A DNA stretch of 64,000 nt from Nonlabens tegetincola (GCF_002954355.1 NZ_MQVV01000014.1:471941-535940); one strand, 5' to 3'; counted from the stretch's first letter, positions 1 to 9,197 are shown. The notes: generated by a model from the letters alone, not told the origin. Numbers and translations: made by a program.

Positions 1-2013
1 TCATTTGGTAAGCCGGATGATATAGAAAGCACTGCCGATGTCTTTGAGCGATTAAGGAGAGATGAGAAATATAAAATTGATGAAGAATCCTATGTAAGAG
101 CCAGATTATTTGATATGCTTATAGGCGATTGGGATCGTCATGCAGATCAATGGAGATGGTCTGAATTTGAATTGGAAGATGGAACTCATTTGTTTAAACC
201 AATCCCTAGAGATAGAGATCAAGTATATTCCAATTTTGACGGTGCATTGTTTGCCACATTAAGAGCTATGATAGGAATTACTAATCAATTTGCTACTTAT
301 GATGAAGATATTAATAACCTAAAATGGTTTAATACAGCTGCCACCTATCTAGATCGTAATTTATCTCAAAATTCTGGGAAGGAAGTATGGCTAGACCAAG
401 CGGTATTCATCCAGCAAAACCTGACTGACGAAGTCATTAATGAGGCATTTGATAAGTTACCACAAGAAATAAAAGCTGCTGAGAGTACAGAAGTCATCAA
501 GAAGAATATGCGAACTAGACGTGATAAAATGGTCAAAATAGCTACAAAATACTACGATATTATCTCTGATCTAGCTATTCTTACCGGTACTGATAAGGAT
601 GATTTTATAGACATTGAAGTGATAGACAAAAACTCTACAAGGGTTTCCATATACAGAAATAAGGATGGACAACGAGCAGATGTTGTGGCCCAACGTACCT
701 TTTATAAAAATGAAACTGATGAAGTATGGGTTTATGCGCTCGATGATGATGATGTAATCACTTCAACTGGATCAACAAAATCAAGAATTAAAATTCGAGT
801 AATCGGTGGTCAAAATAATGATATTTATAAAATGGATAATGGTAAAAATGTATCTATCTATGATCACAAGTCTAAACCAAATAGCATCGAGAAGAAAGGG
901 AATGCTAGATTAAGATTGACAGATTCATATGATGTTAATTTATATGATCCAAAGAAACAAATAAGTACAGCAGGAGCTTTTACGCCAGGTATTGGATTTA
1001 ATCCTGATGACGGTTTTAGAATAGGTATTCAAACAAGTTATATCGTCAAAGGATTTAATAGAAACCCAAATACTCGGGAGCATAGATTTAAAGCCGGTTA
1101 CTATTTTGCTACACAAGGATATGATATTAATTACAACGGTGTTTTTGCTGGAGTTTTTAATCACGGTAATTTAATCGTTAAGGGAAGATTTGCAGGTCCA
1201 ACATTTGCTGAAAACTTTTTTGGATTTGGTAACGAAACCGTAAATCTTGATGATGAGTTGGATTTTGATTACAACCGTGTGCGATTAAGTGAAATTTCTG
1301 GAGGAATTGGTTACAGTTACGTAGGTGAATACGGTTCTAATTTATCTGCGACTTTTGAAGCACAAGGATTTCAAGTAGAAAGAGATGAAGAACGATTTTT
1401 AGCACAATCAGGCTTTGATAATCAAGAAGATTTCTATGAGCGCAATTGGTATGCCGATTTAAGTGCAAGATATAATTATGAAAGTTATGATGTTAAATTA
1501 AACCCTACACGAGGTATGATCTTTGACCTCGTGGCAGGTGTTAATACTGAATTTGATGATTTAGAAGGTTCTTTTGGGTACGTAAAACCAAAATTAGGAT
1601 TTCATAATGCTATTAGTCGTGACAGAAAGTGGGTTTTAAAAACTCTTTTACAAGGTCAGGTCAATATTGGTGATGATTTTGAGTTTTTTCAAAGTGCTCA
1701 ATTGGGTCAAAACACAGGTTTAAGAGGTTACCGTTTACAGAGATTTTCAGGAGAAAGCGCCATGGCTTTCAGTGGTGATGTAAGGTATAGTTTCAATGAA
1801 TTTAATTCAGGTTTTGTTCCTCTACAAATTGGAGTATTTGTAGGTGGTGATGTAGGTAGAGTATGGTTAGATGGTGAGGATAGTTCAAGATGGCACAATG
1901 ATTATGGTGGTGGATTCTATGTTAACAGTGCCGAGGCAATAGGAGCAACCTTTAATTTATTTCATGGTGCTGATGGATTTAGATTCAGTTTTCAGGTTGG
2001 ATTTAGCTTCTAA
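1..2013 (+). CDS. C-terminal part of a large outer-membrane protein with Omp85-like barrel
   Basis: The frame is open from base 1, so the gene starts upstream; the first ATG (115) is internal. The visible part has a DWDRH-containing segment near its start (MLIGDWDRHADQWRW), a soluble region, then a long aromatic and glycine-rich beta-barrel region from about residue 300 of the ATG-based numbering. The segment GLRGYRLQRFSGE resembles the conserved loop-6 motif of Omp85/BamA-type barrels, and the protein ends in aromatic phenylalanine (VGFSF), as expected for a barrel end. In Flavobacteriia such tails commonly follow a calcineurin-like phosphoesterase domain; that part would lie outside the window, so the enzymatic half is inferred. 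Likely an outer-membrane protein. Confidence 0.7.
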   Translation, partial: SFGKPDDIESTADVFERLRRDEKYKIDEESYVRARLFDMLIGDWDRHADQWRWSEFELEDGTHLFKPIPRDRDQVYSNFDGALFATLRAMIGITNQFATYDEDINNLKWFNTAATYLDRNLSQNSGKEVWLDQAVFIQQNLTDEVINEAFDKLPQEIKAAESTEVIKKNMRTRRDKMVKIATKYYDIISDLAILTGTDKDDFIDIEVIDKNSTRVSIYRNKDGQRADVVAQRTFYKNETDEVWVYALDDDDVITSTGSTKSRIKIRVIGGQNNDIYKMDNGKNVSIYDHKSKPNSIEKKGNARLRLTDSYDVNLYDPKKQISTAGAFTPGIGFNPDDGFRIGIQTSYIVKGFNRNPNTREHRFKAGYYFATQGYDINYNGVFAGVFNHGNLIVKGRFAGPTFAENFFGFGNETVNLDDELDFDYNRVRLSEISGGIGYSYVGEYGSNLSATFEAQGFQVERDEERFLAQSGFDNQEDFYERNWYADLSARYNYESYDVKLNPTRGMIFDLVAGVNTEFDDLEGSFGYVKPKLGFHNAISRDRKWVLKTLLQGQVNIGDDFEFFQSAQLGQNTGLRGYRLQRFSGESAMAFSGDVRYSFNEFNSGFVPLQIGVFVGGDVGRVWLDGEDSSRWHNDYGGGFYVNSAEAIGATFNLFHGADGFRFSFQVGFSF

Positions 2014-2049
2014 CTTATATTTTTATCACTTGATATAGATAATCTTTAC

Positions 2050-2226
2050 ATGATAAACAAAAGTACCAGCATTTCACTTATTGCAATAGGTAGTTTACTA
2101 GTGCTAATAGGTCTTTTATTTTACGCTTTTAACATTGCAGGATCTATCGGTATGTTTGTGTTGGGTGGAATATCCGAGGTTTTAGGGATTGTATTTTTAG
2201 CCTTACACTATAAGTCAAAACGATAA
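2050..2226 (+). CDS. 58-residue predicted membrane protein
   Basis: A short open frame starts with ATG 36 bases after the barrel-protein stop and encodes 58 residues. It has two hydrophobic stretches (about residues 8-26 and 33-52) separated by a glycine-containing turn and ends in a basic tail (HYKSKR), as in two-helix membrane proteins. Its last 19 bases overlap the end of the convergent lipoprotein gene. I do not recognise the family. It may be co-transcribed with the barrel protein. The amino-acid pattern is coherent for a membrane protein, but the size leaves doubt. Confidence 0.5.
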   Translation: MINKSTSISLIAIGSLLVLIGLLFYAFNIAGSIGMFVLGGISEVLGIVFLALHYKSKR

Positions 2227-3068
2227 ATATTACCATCGCTGTGTTTGTTCTCTTCGTCTGCTATAAATAGTTCGGAGTCATTAATAAAACTAATTGCTTC
2301 CTTTTGTGAGAAGTGATCCAATTTATATTCGGTCACCTGGTACTCCTTAAAATCCCTATCATAATCTGTTAGTATGATTACCTTATCGTAGGTTAGTAAA
2401 GCTATTTTGGTTTTAAATACATCAGCAGCCGTTACTTGACAATCATCTTTATCATTGCAAATTTCAATTTCTGTTAGTTTTTTTGCTTTTTGTGGTATAG
2501 TTGATATCGGGAATGTATATACCGAAGTTTTTCCATTAAAGTCTTTAGATCGATTACGGGTAAAGATGTAAAAATTGTTATTTAATACAATTAACGATTC
2601 AGCATCAAAAAGTCTCTCTTTCTTTTTTGGAGGAAACTCATCTTGATCTTCGTAGTAAAAAGGATGTGAAACAGCATTCAATTCAACTTTACCAGATAGT
2701 TGTTCTATATTTTTAATAGAAGCCTCATAAATGACTAGATCCTTTCTTTTATTATAATTATTACCGGTATCGGCAATATATATATTAGTGGTACTTCCAT
2801 TTTTTACAACAGCCATATCTTCCCAATCTACATTATTCCATTGATTACTATGTAACTCTGCAACAACACCTTTATTGATATCGCACAAGTAGATTATTGA
2901 TTTTCCACCGCTATCGTTTAATGCCAAATACATAGTATTGGAAATAAATTCCATTCCACTACATTCATCTATAACATCGGGCAAGTTTGCAACAACTTGA
3001 AGCTTATCATTTTTTAGGCAACTTGTAGAAATAAAAAAGGATAATAGAAGAAGGAAATATGCTTTCAT
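2208..3068 (-). CDS. Lipoprotein, beta-propeller-like, unknown function
   Basis: 286 residues. The N-terminus is a lipoprotein signal (hydrophobic stretch then STSC, Cys at residue 17), so the protein is probably anchored to a membrane facing the periplasm or the surface. The body carries short repeated segments such as ALNDSGG, VDWEDMAV, IADTGNN and DAESLIV, a pattern of WEDMA/DxGNN blades that I associate with SdiA-regulated or esterase-like beta-propeller families. No catalytic residues can be assigned. The gene stands alone; a terminator of the dps gene lies just upstream. Propeller assignment is inference from the repeat pattern. Confidence 0.6.
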   Translation of the reverse strand: MKAYFLLLLSFFISTSCLKNDKLQVVANLPDVIDECSGMEFISNTMYLALNDSGGKSIIYLCDINKGVVAELHSNQWNNVDWEDMAVVKNGSTTNIYIADTGNNYNKRKDLVIYEASIKNIEQLSGKVELNAVSHPFYYEDQDEFPPKKKERLFDAESLIVLNNNFYIFTRNRSKDFNGKTSVYTFPISTIPQKAKKLTEIEICNDKDDCQVTAADVFKTKIALLTYDKVIILTDYDRDFKEYQVTEYKLDHFSQKEAISFINDSELFIADEENKHSDGNIYRFDL

Positions 3069-3083
3069 GGGTGATTTTAATTA

Positions 3084-3124
3084 ATTAAAAAAAGAAACCG
3101 AGCTAGACAGTTAGTCCAGCTCGG
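3084..3124 (-). terminator. Rho-independent terminator after dps
   Basis: Read on the minus strand, a hairpin with 7-bp arms CCGAGCT/AGCTCGG (3098-3104 and 3118-3124), extended by GAC/GTC after one mismatch, is followed by TTTCTTTTTTT. It lies 23 bases past the dps stop codon. Confidence 0.85.
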
Positions 3125-3146
3125 TAGTTTTATAATTTCAAAAGTA

Positions 3147-3788
3147 TTAGATAGATTTATGAGTATCGCTTGTATTCATAACCCATGCATCTAACATCCA
3201 ACTTTCTTTTTCTAGTTCTCTAATGTAAGCTCCTATTAAATCAATAGTACCTTCATCACCAGCAGCATCGGCTACTTCAACAACCTTTCTCATTTGAGTA
3301 ATCAATTTTCCATGATCGGATAACAGTTGTTTAACCATTTCAACATCTGTATGTTCAGATTTTGATTCTTCAATCGAAGATAACTCTAAATATTCTGATA
3401 GGTTAGAGGTAGGTTGATATCTCAAAGTTAAGATACGTTCTGCTATCTCGTCTACTTTGATTTTAGCCTCATCGTACATCTGTTCAAACTTTTCGTGAAG
3501 ATCGAAAAAGTTATGTCCAACTACATTCCAATGAAAATTACGTAGTTTTTGGTAGTATAAGTGGTAATCTGCCAGTAACACGTTTAATTCTGTAACGGTT
3601 GTTGCTGTTTTTTGTTTATCTAAATTTAAATAACTCATATTTGTATTTGTTGTTTGGTTTTTTGTTGAATTTGATTCGGTATGTGTAGTAGTAACAGGCT
3701 CTTTTAAATCAAATTGCTCTGGTCTACTACGATCTCCAAAATCACTTAAATATTGTTCTCTATTTTTAGGTTCAAATTTCCTTTCCAT
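3147..3788 (-). CDS. dps: Dps/ferritin-like DNA-protection protein with N-terminal extension
   Basis: Dps proteins oxidise and store iron as dodecamers and protect DNA from peroxide. The Dps core starts at about residue 51 (MSYLNLDKQKTATTV) and carries the ferroxidase signature region NFHWNVVGHNFFDLHEKFEQ, with the expected His, Asp and Glu residues, and the helix beginning YDEAKIKVDEIAERIL. Before it lies a 50-residue low-complexity extension rich in Thr, Asn and Ser. Two starts are possible: the upstream ATG at 3788, preceded by an A-rich stretch typical of this group, or the internal ATG at 3638, giving a normal-length Dps of 163 residues. I give the long form because the frame is open throughout. 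A perfect inverted repeat lies upstream (3816-3849). Confidence 0.88.
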   Translation of the reverse strand: MERKFEPKNREQYLSDFGDRSRPEQFDLKEPVTTTHTESNSTKNQTTNTNMSYLNLDKQKTATTVTELNVLLADYHLYYQKLRNFHWNVVGHNFFDLHEKFEQMYDEAKIKVDEIAERILTLRYQPTSNLSEYLELSSIEESKSEHTDVEMVKQLLSDHGKLITQMRKVVEVADAAGDEGTIDLIGAYIRELEKESWMLDAWVMNTSDTHKSI

Positions 3789-3815
3789 GTTTTTATTTTA
3801 AAGATACATCATCAT

Positions 3816-3849
3816 AACGTTTAACATCCGTAAGGTAACGTTAAACGTT
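3816..3849. promoter_or_regulatory. Perfect 10-bp inverted repeat upstream of dps
   Basis: AACGTTTAAC (3816-3825) and GTTAAACGTT (3840-3849) are exact reverse complements 14 bases apart, between the end of the DUF1853 gene and the long dps start. Another AACGTT-like element (GTAACG/TTAAACG) sits beside the right arm. No T-tract follows on the minus strand, so an operator is as likely as a terminator. Confidence 0.5.
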
Positions 3850-3851
3850 GT

Positions 3852-4736
3852 TTATATTATCCTAATGCCATCTTTAGGCATAGTCACAAAAAACCTTTCG
3901 TAGCTGTTTTCCGCGACTTGTTTCCATAGCATGGGCGCATATCCTCTTTTTAGACTTTCTTGGACTATGGGAAGTATGGTTGAATGATTGTAGAAAACTT
4001 CTAGTTCATGAGCATGTGATTTCCATAAATGCTTGTGAGGTAAAAAATAGGTGTGTGATGAGTACGCTTTCGCGAAAGCGTTATAATCCAAATAGTATCC
4101 TGAGATACATGCTTTATTTATAAATGGAAATGGTTTGTTCCAATGATCTTGCGGAATAAATACATGGGCAAGAAAGCAAACTTGCTGTTTTAATGCATCA
4201 ACATTAATATCTAATTTCTCAAGAATTTTTCTAGTTTCTTTACGATATAAAAGTGGTAATTGATGCTGCTGTAGTCGGTGAAACTTTTTAAGAAAAGTAT
4301 CGCGTCTATTAGGTCCTACATAACGAGATAGCTCCCTAACCCTAGAATCGTCCAATAGGTTTGATTTACCTATTGCGCAAGGATCATAAATATAAAATTT
4401 GTAAACCAACTCAACGTGTAAGTGCTTGCCAGTGATTTTGTTTTGAAGTATGTAGTCTAGTTCACCTAACGTCTCCTTATTACTGAAGATTTGTTCGTTT
4501 GAAAGTAAAACATCATAATTTTTAGATTGCTCTACGCAAAACTTAAAAAAATATTCTGCTCTTTTTCCTAGTACAGTATTAGGTGGAATATTGGGTAAAT
4601 CTATTTTTGAAGTTGACTCCTTAAGATGTGAGAAATCTAGGCTATCCAGAGCAAACTGTTCCATTCCCGATAGATTACCCTTCCAAAAATTTCTGGTTGT
4701 GAAAAAGGCTTCAAATCGTTTGTAGGTGTCGTTCAT
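3852..4736 (-). CDS. DUF1853 family protein
   Basis: 294 residues with the DUF1853 pattern: an LGKRAEYFFKF block near residue 56, then GELDYIL and HVELVYKFYIYD at about residues 92-118. The spacing of Asp and Glu in these two blocks resembles a PD-(D/E)XK nuclease-like core, but nuclease activity is inference. Function is unknown. Its start abuts the stop of the WbqC gene, so the two are probably one transcript. The 14-bp palindrome (4066-4079) lies inside the gene and is read as AFAKA. No signal peptide; presumably cytoplasmic. Confidence 0.75.
   Translation of the reverse strand: MNDTYKRFEAFFTTRNFWKGNLSGMEQFALDSLDFSHLKESTSKIDLPNIPPNTVLGKRAEYFFKFCVEQSKNYDVLLSNEQIFSNKETLGELDYILQNKITGKHLHVELVYKFYIYDPCAIGKSNLLDDSRVRELSRYVGPNRRDTFLKKFHRLQQHQLPLLYRKETRKILEKLDINVDALKQQVCFLAHVFIPQDHWNKPFPFINKACISGYYLDYNAFAKAYSSHTYFLPHKHLWKSHAHELEVFYNHSTILPIVQESLKRGYAPMLWKQVAENSYERFFVTMPKDGIRII
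4066..4079. repeat. 14-bp palindrome copy 1 (in DUF1853 gene)
   Basis: Exact GCTTTCGCGAAAGC followed by G; translated as AFAKA on the minus strand. Confidence 0.95.
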
Positions 4737-5372
4737 TTACTTAAAGTCGCATAAAGCTGCTTGAGATTTCAAAAAGCTGCGACTGCTAGGTCCTAAGTTA
4801 AATAACAAATCTAGACCAGACAAGGGTTGCAAAAACCCGTGTTTCTCTTGAAAAACTTGAATGTAAGACTGATATATGGGATGTTTATTACCCTTGGCGG
4901 TGATCAGTTTCTGAGCCTTGATATCTCCTTGATAGTTACTGGTGTAACTTATTTTTGGTAAAATTTGTAATTGTTCTAATAAAAACTGTGTACAGCTTAA
5001 ATTCCATTTCATCAAAGAGGACTCCTCTTTGGCATAGAGTTCTAATAGATCCTGCTCATAATATTCATAGTAAGGACTGTTTTGATAAGCACTTTTAATA
5101 GCCCTTAAATGATTGAGTTTCCATTTTTCAGAATAGTCAATTTCAATACTTGAGTACGGCACCGATGAACCTGACTTTTGATGAATTATGGGGATGCTAA
5201 GAGCGTTTTTGCCATTGGTAGTTGCAATAACACACCTGTTGCGATAGGTTTGTTTTACGTAATTGTCGTGAATTTCAAAAACAAGTTCATCACAGTGATA
5301 GGTGTTAATTAGACTGATAACATCCATAAAATAACTAGGATGTACAATCAACTGTGCCCTGGATTCCATCAC
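4737..5372 (-). CDS. WbqC-like family protein
   Basis: 211 residues. The pattern matches WbqC-like proteins: an N-terminal HPSYFMDV segment, the NRCVIATTNGKNALSIPI block, the id-YSEKWKLNHLRAIKSAYQNSPYYEYY block, and a C-terminal LLFNLGP segment. The family is often found with polysaccharide or glycosylation genes, but no reaction has been assigned. Here it lies two bases from the signal peptidase gene and one base from DUF1853, within a minus-strand operon downstream of parAB-dapB-lepB. A second Met (5369) is an equally good start. Confidence 0.82.
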   Translation of the reverse strand: MMESRAQLIVHPSYFMDVISLINTYHCDELVFEIHDNYVKQTYRNRCVIATTNGKNALSIPIIHQKSGSSVPYSSIEIDYSEKWKLNHLRAIKSAYQNSPYYEYYEQDLLELYAKEESSLMKWNLSCTQFLLEQLQILPKISYTSNYQGDIKAQKLITAKGNKHPIYQSYIQVFQEKHGFLQPLSGLDLLFNLGPSSRSFLKSQAALCDFK

Positions 5373-5374
5373 TA

Positions 5375-6961
5375 TTACTTGTTACCTTTCTTCTTTTTGT
5401 AAAGGTATCTACCTACAAAATATATACCTATAGCTATTACTACATACAGCAAGTATGATTTTGGTTTTCCGTCACCATTAACGGTTTGAATCATACGATC
5501 AGTTCTTAGGGCTGAAGGGAAACTTTTACTTGTATCATAACTTGCCCAAATAAGAACTGGCTTACCTACTATGTGCGTTTCTGGAACGTAACCCCAATAG
5601 CGACTGTCCAAGGAGTTATCTCGGTTATCTCCCATAAGCCAGTAGTAATTTTGCTTAAAGGTGTAACTAGTAAGTGGTTTTTCATTTAATAGAACCTGAT
5701 TTCCTTTAAATGAAATTGTATTAGAAATGTTCATTTCGCTTCCCTCGTACACCTCAATTATTTCTTTATAGTAATCGATGTTTTGATTATTGATTTCTAC
5801 AGTTTGATTTTTTGCAGGAACTAGAAATTCTTTTCTTGTACTACTGTTATTACCGGTCGATGCGTTGTATGGGAAAGCTCTATAATCAGGAATTCCAATT
5901 TCAATTTTTTGGTAATTAGATATTACGCCATCTGCCTTTAGCTTTTCCATAGATGCCTTGGTAGCAGAGTTAAAACCTATACTATCAGGATATTTATCAG
6001 GATGTATAGTTGCATATCTCAAACCATCAGTTATATCATACTTTTCTCTTAATATCGCAGGATTACTAAGAACATTACGGTCAATAGGAGCGAAGGCATA
6101 CGCATTTTGAAGTTTTGCGCGTTCTGGCATTTCAAGTAGTTCACCATTGATATAAACTTCACCATTTTTCATTGAGAGTAAATCACCAGGGATTCCTACA
6201 CAACGTTTTACATAATTTGATTTCTTATCAATAGGTTTATAATGATATTTACCGTCATCTTGGCCATAAATATTTACACTGTCTACAGGCCAATTAAAAA
6301 CTACAATGTCATTGCGTTTTACGTCTTGAAAACCTGGTAATCTAGTATAAGGCAGTTGTGGTCTAGGTATATAACTTTTTACATTTGCTACTGGAATCGT
6401 ATCGTGCACCATAGGAAATGCAATAGGAGTCATAGGAAGTCTAGCACCATAATGAAACTTACTTACAAATAACGCATCACCTATTAATAAGGTTTTTTCT
6501 AACGATGAAGTCGGAATAATAAAAGGTTGCATGACATAAGTGTGAACTATGGTCGCTGCAATTACTGCAAAAAGAATACTATTTGTCCATTCACCAGCTG
6601 CCGTTCTAGGTTTAAGCTCTCTATCTTTAATATGATTAAGTGGTAGTGCATAATTAACGTAAAACAAATAAAGCCCTAGTGTAAGGATAACCAGTACGGT
6701 ATGTTTAGTTTGATTGTATCCAAAACTGCGCAGTAAATCTACCCAGATAACAATAAACATAATTAGGTTAACCACTGGTAGAAATAATAGCAATACCCAG
6801 TACCAAGGTCGGTTAATAATCTTAGTTAGTATATAAGCGTTATAAACAGGTACAAAAGCTTCCCAAGGCTTACGACCTGCTGCCACATACATCTTAAAGG
6901 TAGCTAACCCATGAATAATTTGTATTACTATAAAAAACAGGAACCATTCTGTCCACTCCAT
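5375..6961 (-). CDS. lepB: Signal peptidase I
   Basis: Inner-membrane serine/lysine protease that removes signal peptides from exported proteins. The catalytic Ser is expected at residue 153 (PTSSLEKTL, after a membrane segment around 126-147), the general-base Lys at 252 (YVKRCVGIPGD), and the conserved GDNRDNS box is at 444-450. At 528 residues it is much longer than the E. coli enzyme: it has about three extra N-terminal membrane helices (residues 5-105, resembling the DUF5684-type membrane module), an insertion between the Lys box and the GDNRD box, and a C-terminal helix followed by KKKKGNK. Long forms are usual in Bacteroidetes. It sits in the dapB-lepB-wbqC run and would serve the many secreted proteins of this window. 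Confidence 0.95.
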   Translation of the reverse strand: MEWTEWFLFFIVIQIIHGLATFKMYVAAGRKPWEAFVPVYNAYILTKIINRPWYWVLLLFLPVVNLIMFIVIWVDLLRSFGYNQTKHTVLVILTLGLYLFYVNYALPLNHIKDRELKPRTAAGEWTNSILFAVIAATIVHTYVMQPFIIPTSSLEKTLLIGDALFVSKFHYGARLPMTPIAFPMVHDTIPVANVKSYIPRPQLPYTRLPGFQDVKRNDIVVFNWPVDSVNIYGQDDGKYHYKPIDKKSNYVKRCVGIPGDLLSMKNGEVYINGELLEMPERAKLQNAYAFAPIDRNVLSNPAILREKYDITDGLRYATIHPDKYPDSIGFNSATKASMEKLKADGVISNYQKIEIGIPDYRAFPYNASTGNNSSTRKEFLVPAKNQTVEINNQNIDYYKEIIEVYEGSEMNISNTISFKGNQVLLNEKPLTSYTFKQNYYWLMGDNRDNSLDSRYWGYVPETHIVGKPVLIWASYDTSKSFPSALRTDRMIQTVNGDGKPKSYLLYVVIAIGIYFVGRYLYKKKKGNK

Positions 6962-7005
6962 AATTTAAATATCTTGGTATGTAAGTAAGGTTGTAACTAT
7001 ATAAG

Positions 7006-7707
7006 TTACAATCCTAATACATCTTTCATTGTAAAAACTCCTTTTTTGCCGTGTATCCATTCTGCGGCTATTACAGCACCTAGTGCAAATCCATCACGAC
7101 TGTGAGCTGTATGTTTAATTTCAATTTCATCAATATCGCTACTGTAAAAAATACTATGTGTGCCTTTTACATCTTCTTCTCTAATAGCGTCAATAGTCAC
7201 TATTTGTTCATCGCTAGTTTGTTCCAGTGACCAATTAGTTTTTTTAAGAGGATCTTTAAGACCTTCAAATAAAGTGATTGCTGTGCCGCTGGGCGCATCC
7301 TTTTTTTCGGTATGATGAATTTCATTCATACTCACTTTGTACTCGTTAAATGTACTCATCATAGCTGCCAGCTTCTTGTTAAGTTCAAAAAATAGGTTAA
7401 CACCAAGAGAGAAATTTGATGCGTGAACTAAACTACAGTTCTCCTTTATTACGAGGTTTGAAATATCATCCAGATTGTCATTCCAACCCGTTGTTCCACA
7501 AACGGTTGGGATATTCAACTTAATCAATTCATTTAAGTTGTTAAGAACTGATTCTGGCGATGTGAATTCGATAGCAACATCGGCGATTTGTGCTTGTTTC
7601 ATTTGATCATTCCTGCCTAAACGAGCTACAATTTCATGTCCGCGACTTGTTGCAAGACGTTCAATTGTTTTACCCATTTTACCATAACCAACTAGAGCTA
7701 TCTTCAT
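7006..7707 (-). CDS. dapB: 4-hydroxy-tetrahydrodipicolinate reductase
   Basis: Second committed step of the diaminopimelate/lysine pathway, an NAD(P)H-dependent reduction in the cytoplasm. Visible motifs are the nucleotide-binding start GYGKMGKTI (residues 7-15), the CGTTGW block, ASNFSLGVN, and the substrate-binding and catalytic block EIHHTEKKDAPSGTA with the two His and the Lys. It is 233 residues, shorter than the roughly 270 of E. coli but usual for this phylum. The stop of DUF5683 lies one base upstream, so they are co-transcribed. The pathway's last enzyme, LysA, is encoded at 16.2-17.4 kb. Confidence 0.96.
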   Translation of the reverse strand: MKIALVGYGKMGKTIERLATSRGHEIVARLGRNDQMKQAQIADVAIEFTSPESVLNNLNELIKLNIPTVCGTTGWNDNLDDISNLVIKENCSLVHASNFSLGVNLFFELNKKLAAMMSTFNEYKVSMNEIHHTEKKDAPSGTAITLFEGLKDPLKKTNWSLEQTSDEQIVTIDAIREEDVKGTHSIFYSSDIDEIEIKHTAHSRDGFALGAVIAAEWIHGKKGVFTMKDVLGL

Positions 7708-7708
7708 T

Positions 7709-8305
7709 TTAAAAATTATAGGTTAGAGAAAATCCAAAATTGCTACCTGCACTTAGATTATTATAATCAATATAGGGTAAAACAGCAAGATTGCGATCTA
7801 CACTAAACTGACTTAAATGGCCATCAACATTGGCATCGATAATTTGTAGGACATAAGCTGCTGCTGCTAGCAACAAACTTAATTCTTTGTTACGTTGTGA
7901 TAATTTTTGGGCACGTTCTAATCCTTGAGTAGAAATGATAGGATTACCATTCTCGTCAGAGAATTCATCATTGGTACCTCCGGCAAGCCTTATTTTAAAA
8001 GCATCTCTTAATCTGTTGTATTCGTTGTCATTCCTTATGTAGAAATATACACTGGTACCTATAAGGCCATAGGCTATTGGTACTTTCCAATATTTTTTAT
8101 TATAAACTTGTCCCATACCAGGTAATATAGCACTGTAAAATGCCGCTTTACTTGGTCGGTTTGCATCGTATACAATTGGTAGCGTATCGTTGGCAACAAG
8201 TAGGGTATTTAAGTCCTGTTTTTCAGGTGTATCATTAGAGTCATCCTGGGCATGACACCATGCAGAACTTAAAATTATAAATATGTAAACGAGGTGCTTA
8301 ACCAT
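7709..8305 (-). CDS. DUF5683 domain membrane protein
   Basis: 198 residues with an N-terminal signal peptide (ends near CHAQ, residue 20), a hydrophobic RPSKAAFYSAILPGMGQVYNKKYWK-type block (about residues 50-75), membrane segments around 77-90 and 141-158, and a C-terminal SLTYNF. This is the DUF5683 arrangement common in Bacteroidetes. Its function is unknown. It overlaps the 3' end of parB by 8 bases and ends one base before dapB, so translation is probably coupled. Confidence 0.85.
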   Translation of the reverse strand: MVKHLVYIFIILSSAWCHAQDDSNDTPEKQDLNTLLVANDTLPIVYDANRPSKAAFYSAILPGMGQVYNKKYWKVPIAYGLIGTSVYFYIRNDNEYNRLRDAFKIRLAGGTNDEFSDENGNPIISTQGLERAQKLSQRNKELSLLLAAAAYVLQIIDANVDGHLSQFSVDRNLAVLPYIDYNNLSAGSNFGFSLTYNF

Positions 8306-9194
8306 TAATCAACTTGACAATACGTTCAAAATCAGCCTTTGAAGCATAATTAATGGTAATTTTTCCTTTCCCAGAACTATTCATGGTAGTAGATACCTTG
8401 GTGTCCAAATGTTCTCCTAGCTTTTTAGTTTGAGATTCTACTTTTTCTGGAAGAGAATTCTTTTTAGTTTGCTTTCGCGAAAGCGTACTATCCTTAAGCC
8501 CTTTAACTAGTTTTTCAGTATCTCTTACCGATAAATTATCTGAAATTATACGTTGATATATATCCAGCTGATCATCTAGGCTATCGACATTAATTAGAGC
8601 ACGACCATGACCCATTGAGATAAAACCATCCCTCATACCAGTCTGAATAATTGGATCTAATTTTAATAGTCGCAAATAGTTTGCGATAGCACTACGTGAT
8701 TTTCCTACACGTTCACTCATTTGTTCTTGCGTAAGACTGATCTCGTCGATAAGTCGCTGGTAGGATAATGCAATTTCAATAGGATCTAAATCCTGACGTT
8801 GAATATTCTCAACAAGCGCCATTTCTAGCGATTCTTGATCATTTGCAATACGTACATAGGCTGGAATCGTGGTGAATCCTAGCATTTTTGAAGCACGACA
8901 ACGACGTTCTCCCGATACTAATTCATATTTTCCAAACCCTTTTTTACGTACCGTAATGGGTTGAATAACACCTAATTCTTTGATAGAAGAGGCAAGCTCT
9001 TTTAAATGCTCTTCATTAAATGAGGTACGTGGTTGAAACGGATTCATCTCTATGTCTTCAAGAGGTAAATCAACTACGTTTCCTACAATTTTGTCTGCGT
9101 TTTTATCTTGTGCGGTATTTATTTCATTTGTCTTATCATTTAATAAGGCAGATAAACCGCGACCTAAGGCCTGTTTTTTTGTTGCTTTGGCCAT
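8298..9194 (-). CDS. parB: Chromosome-partitioning protein ParB
   Basis: DNA-binding CTPase clamp that loads at parS sites and works with ParA to segregate replication origins. It has the N-terminal domain with DIEMNPFQPR, the CTP-binding GERRCRASKMLG box, a helix-turn-helix region (LTQEQMSERVGKSRSAIANYLRLL) and a C-terminal dimerisation tail of about 45 residues. The palindrome at 8471-8484 encodes LSRK in the variable linker before the C-terminal domain. It lies 3 bases downstream of parA. I did not find a parS consensus in the window. Confidence 0.96.
   Translation of the reverse strand: MAKATKKQALGRGLSALLNDKTNEINTAQDKNADKIVGNVVDLPLEDIEMNPFQPRTSFNEEHLKELASSIKELGVIQPITVRKKGFGKYELVSGERRCRASKMLGFTTIPAYVRIANDQESLEMALVENIQRQDLDPIEIALSYQRLIDEISLTQEQMSERVGKSRSAIANYLRLLKLDPIIQTGMRDGFISMGHGRALINVDSLDDQLDIYQRIISDNLSVRDTEKLVKGLKDSTLSRKQTKKNSLPEKVESQTKKLGEHLDTKVSTTMNSSGKGKITINYASKADFERIVKLING
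8471..8484. repeat. 14-bp palindrome copy 2 (in parB)
   Basis: Exact GCTTTCGCGAAAGC followed by G; translated as part of LSRK in the ParB linker. Confidence 0.95.
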
Positions 9195-9197
9195 GAG

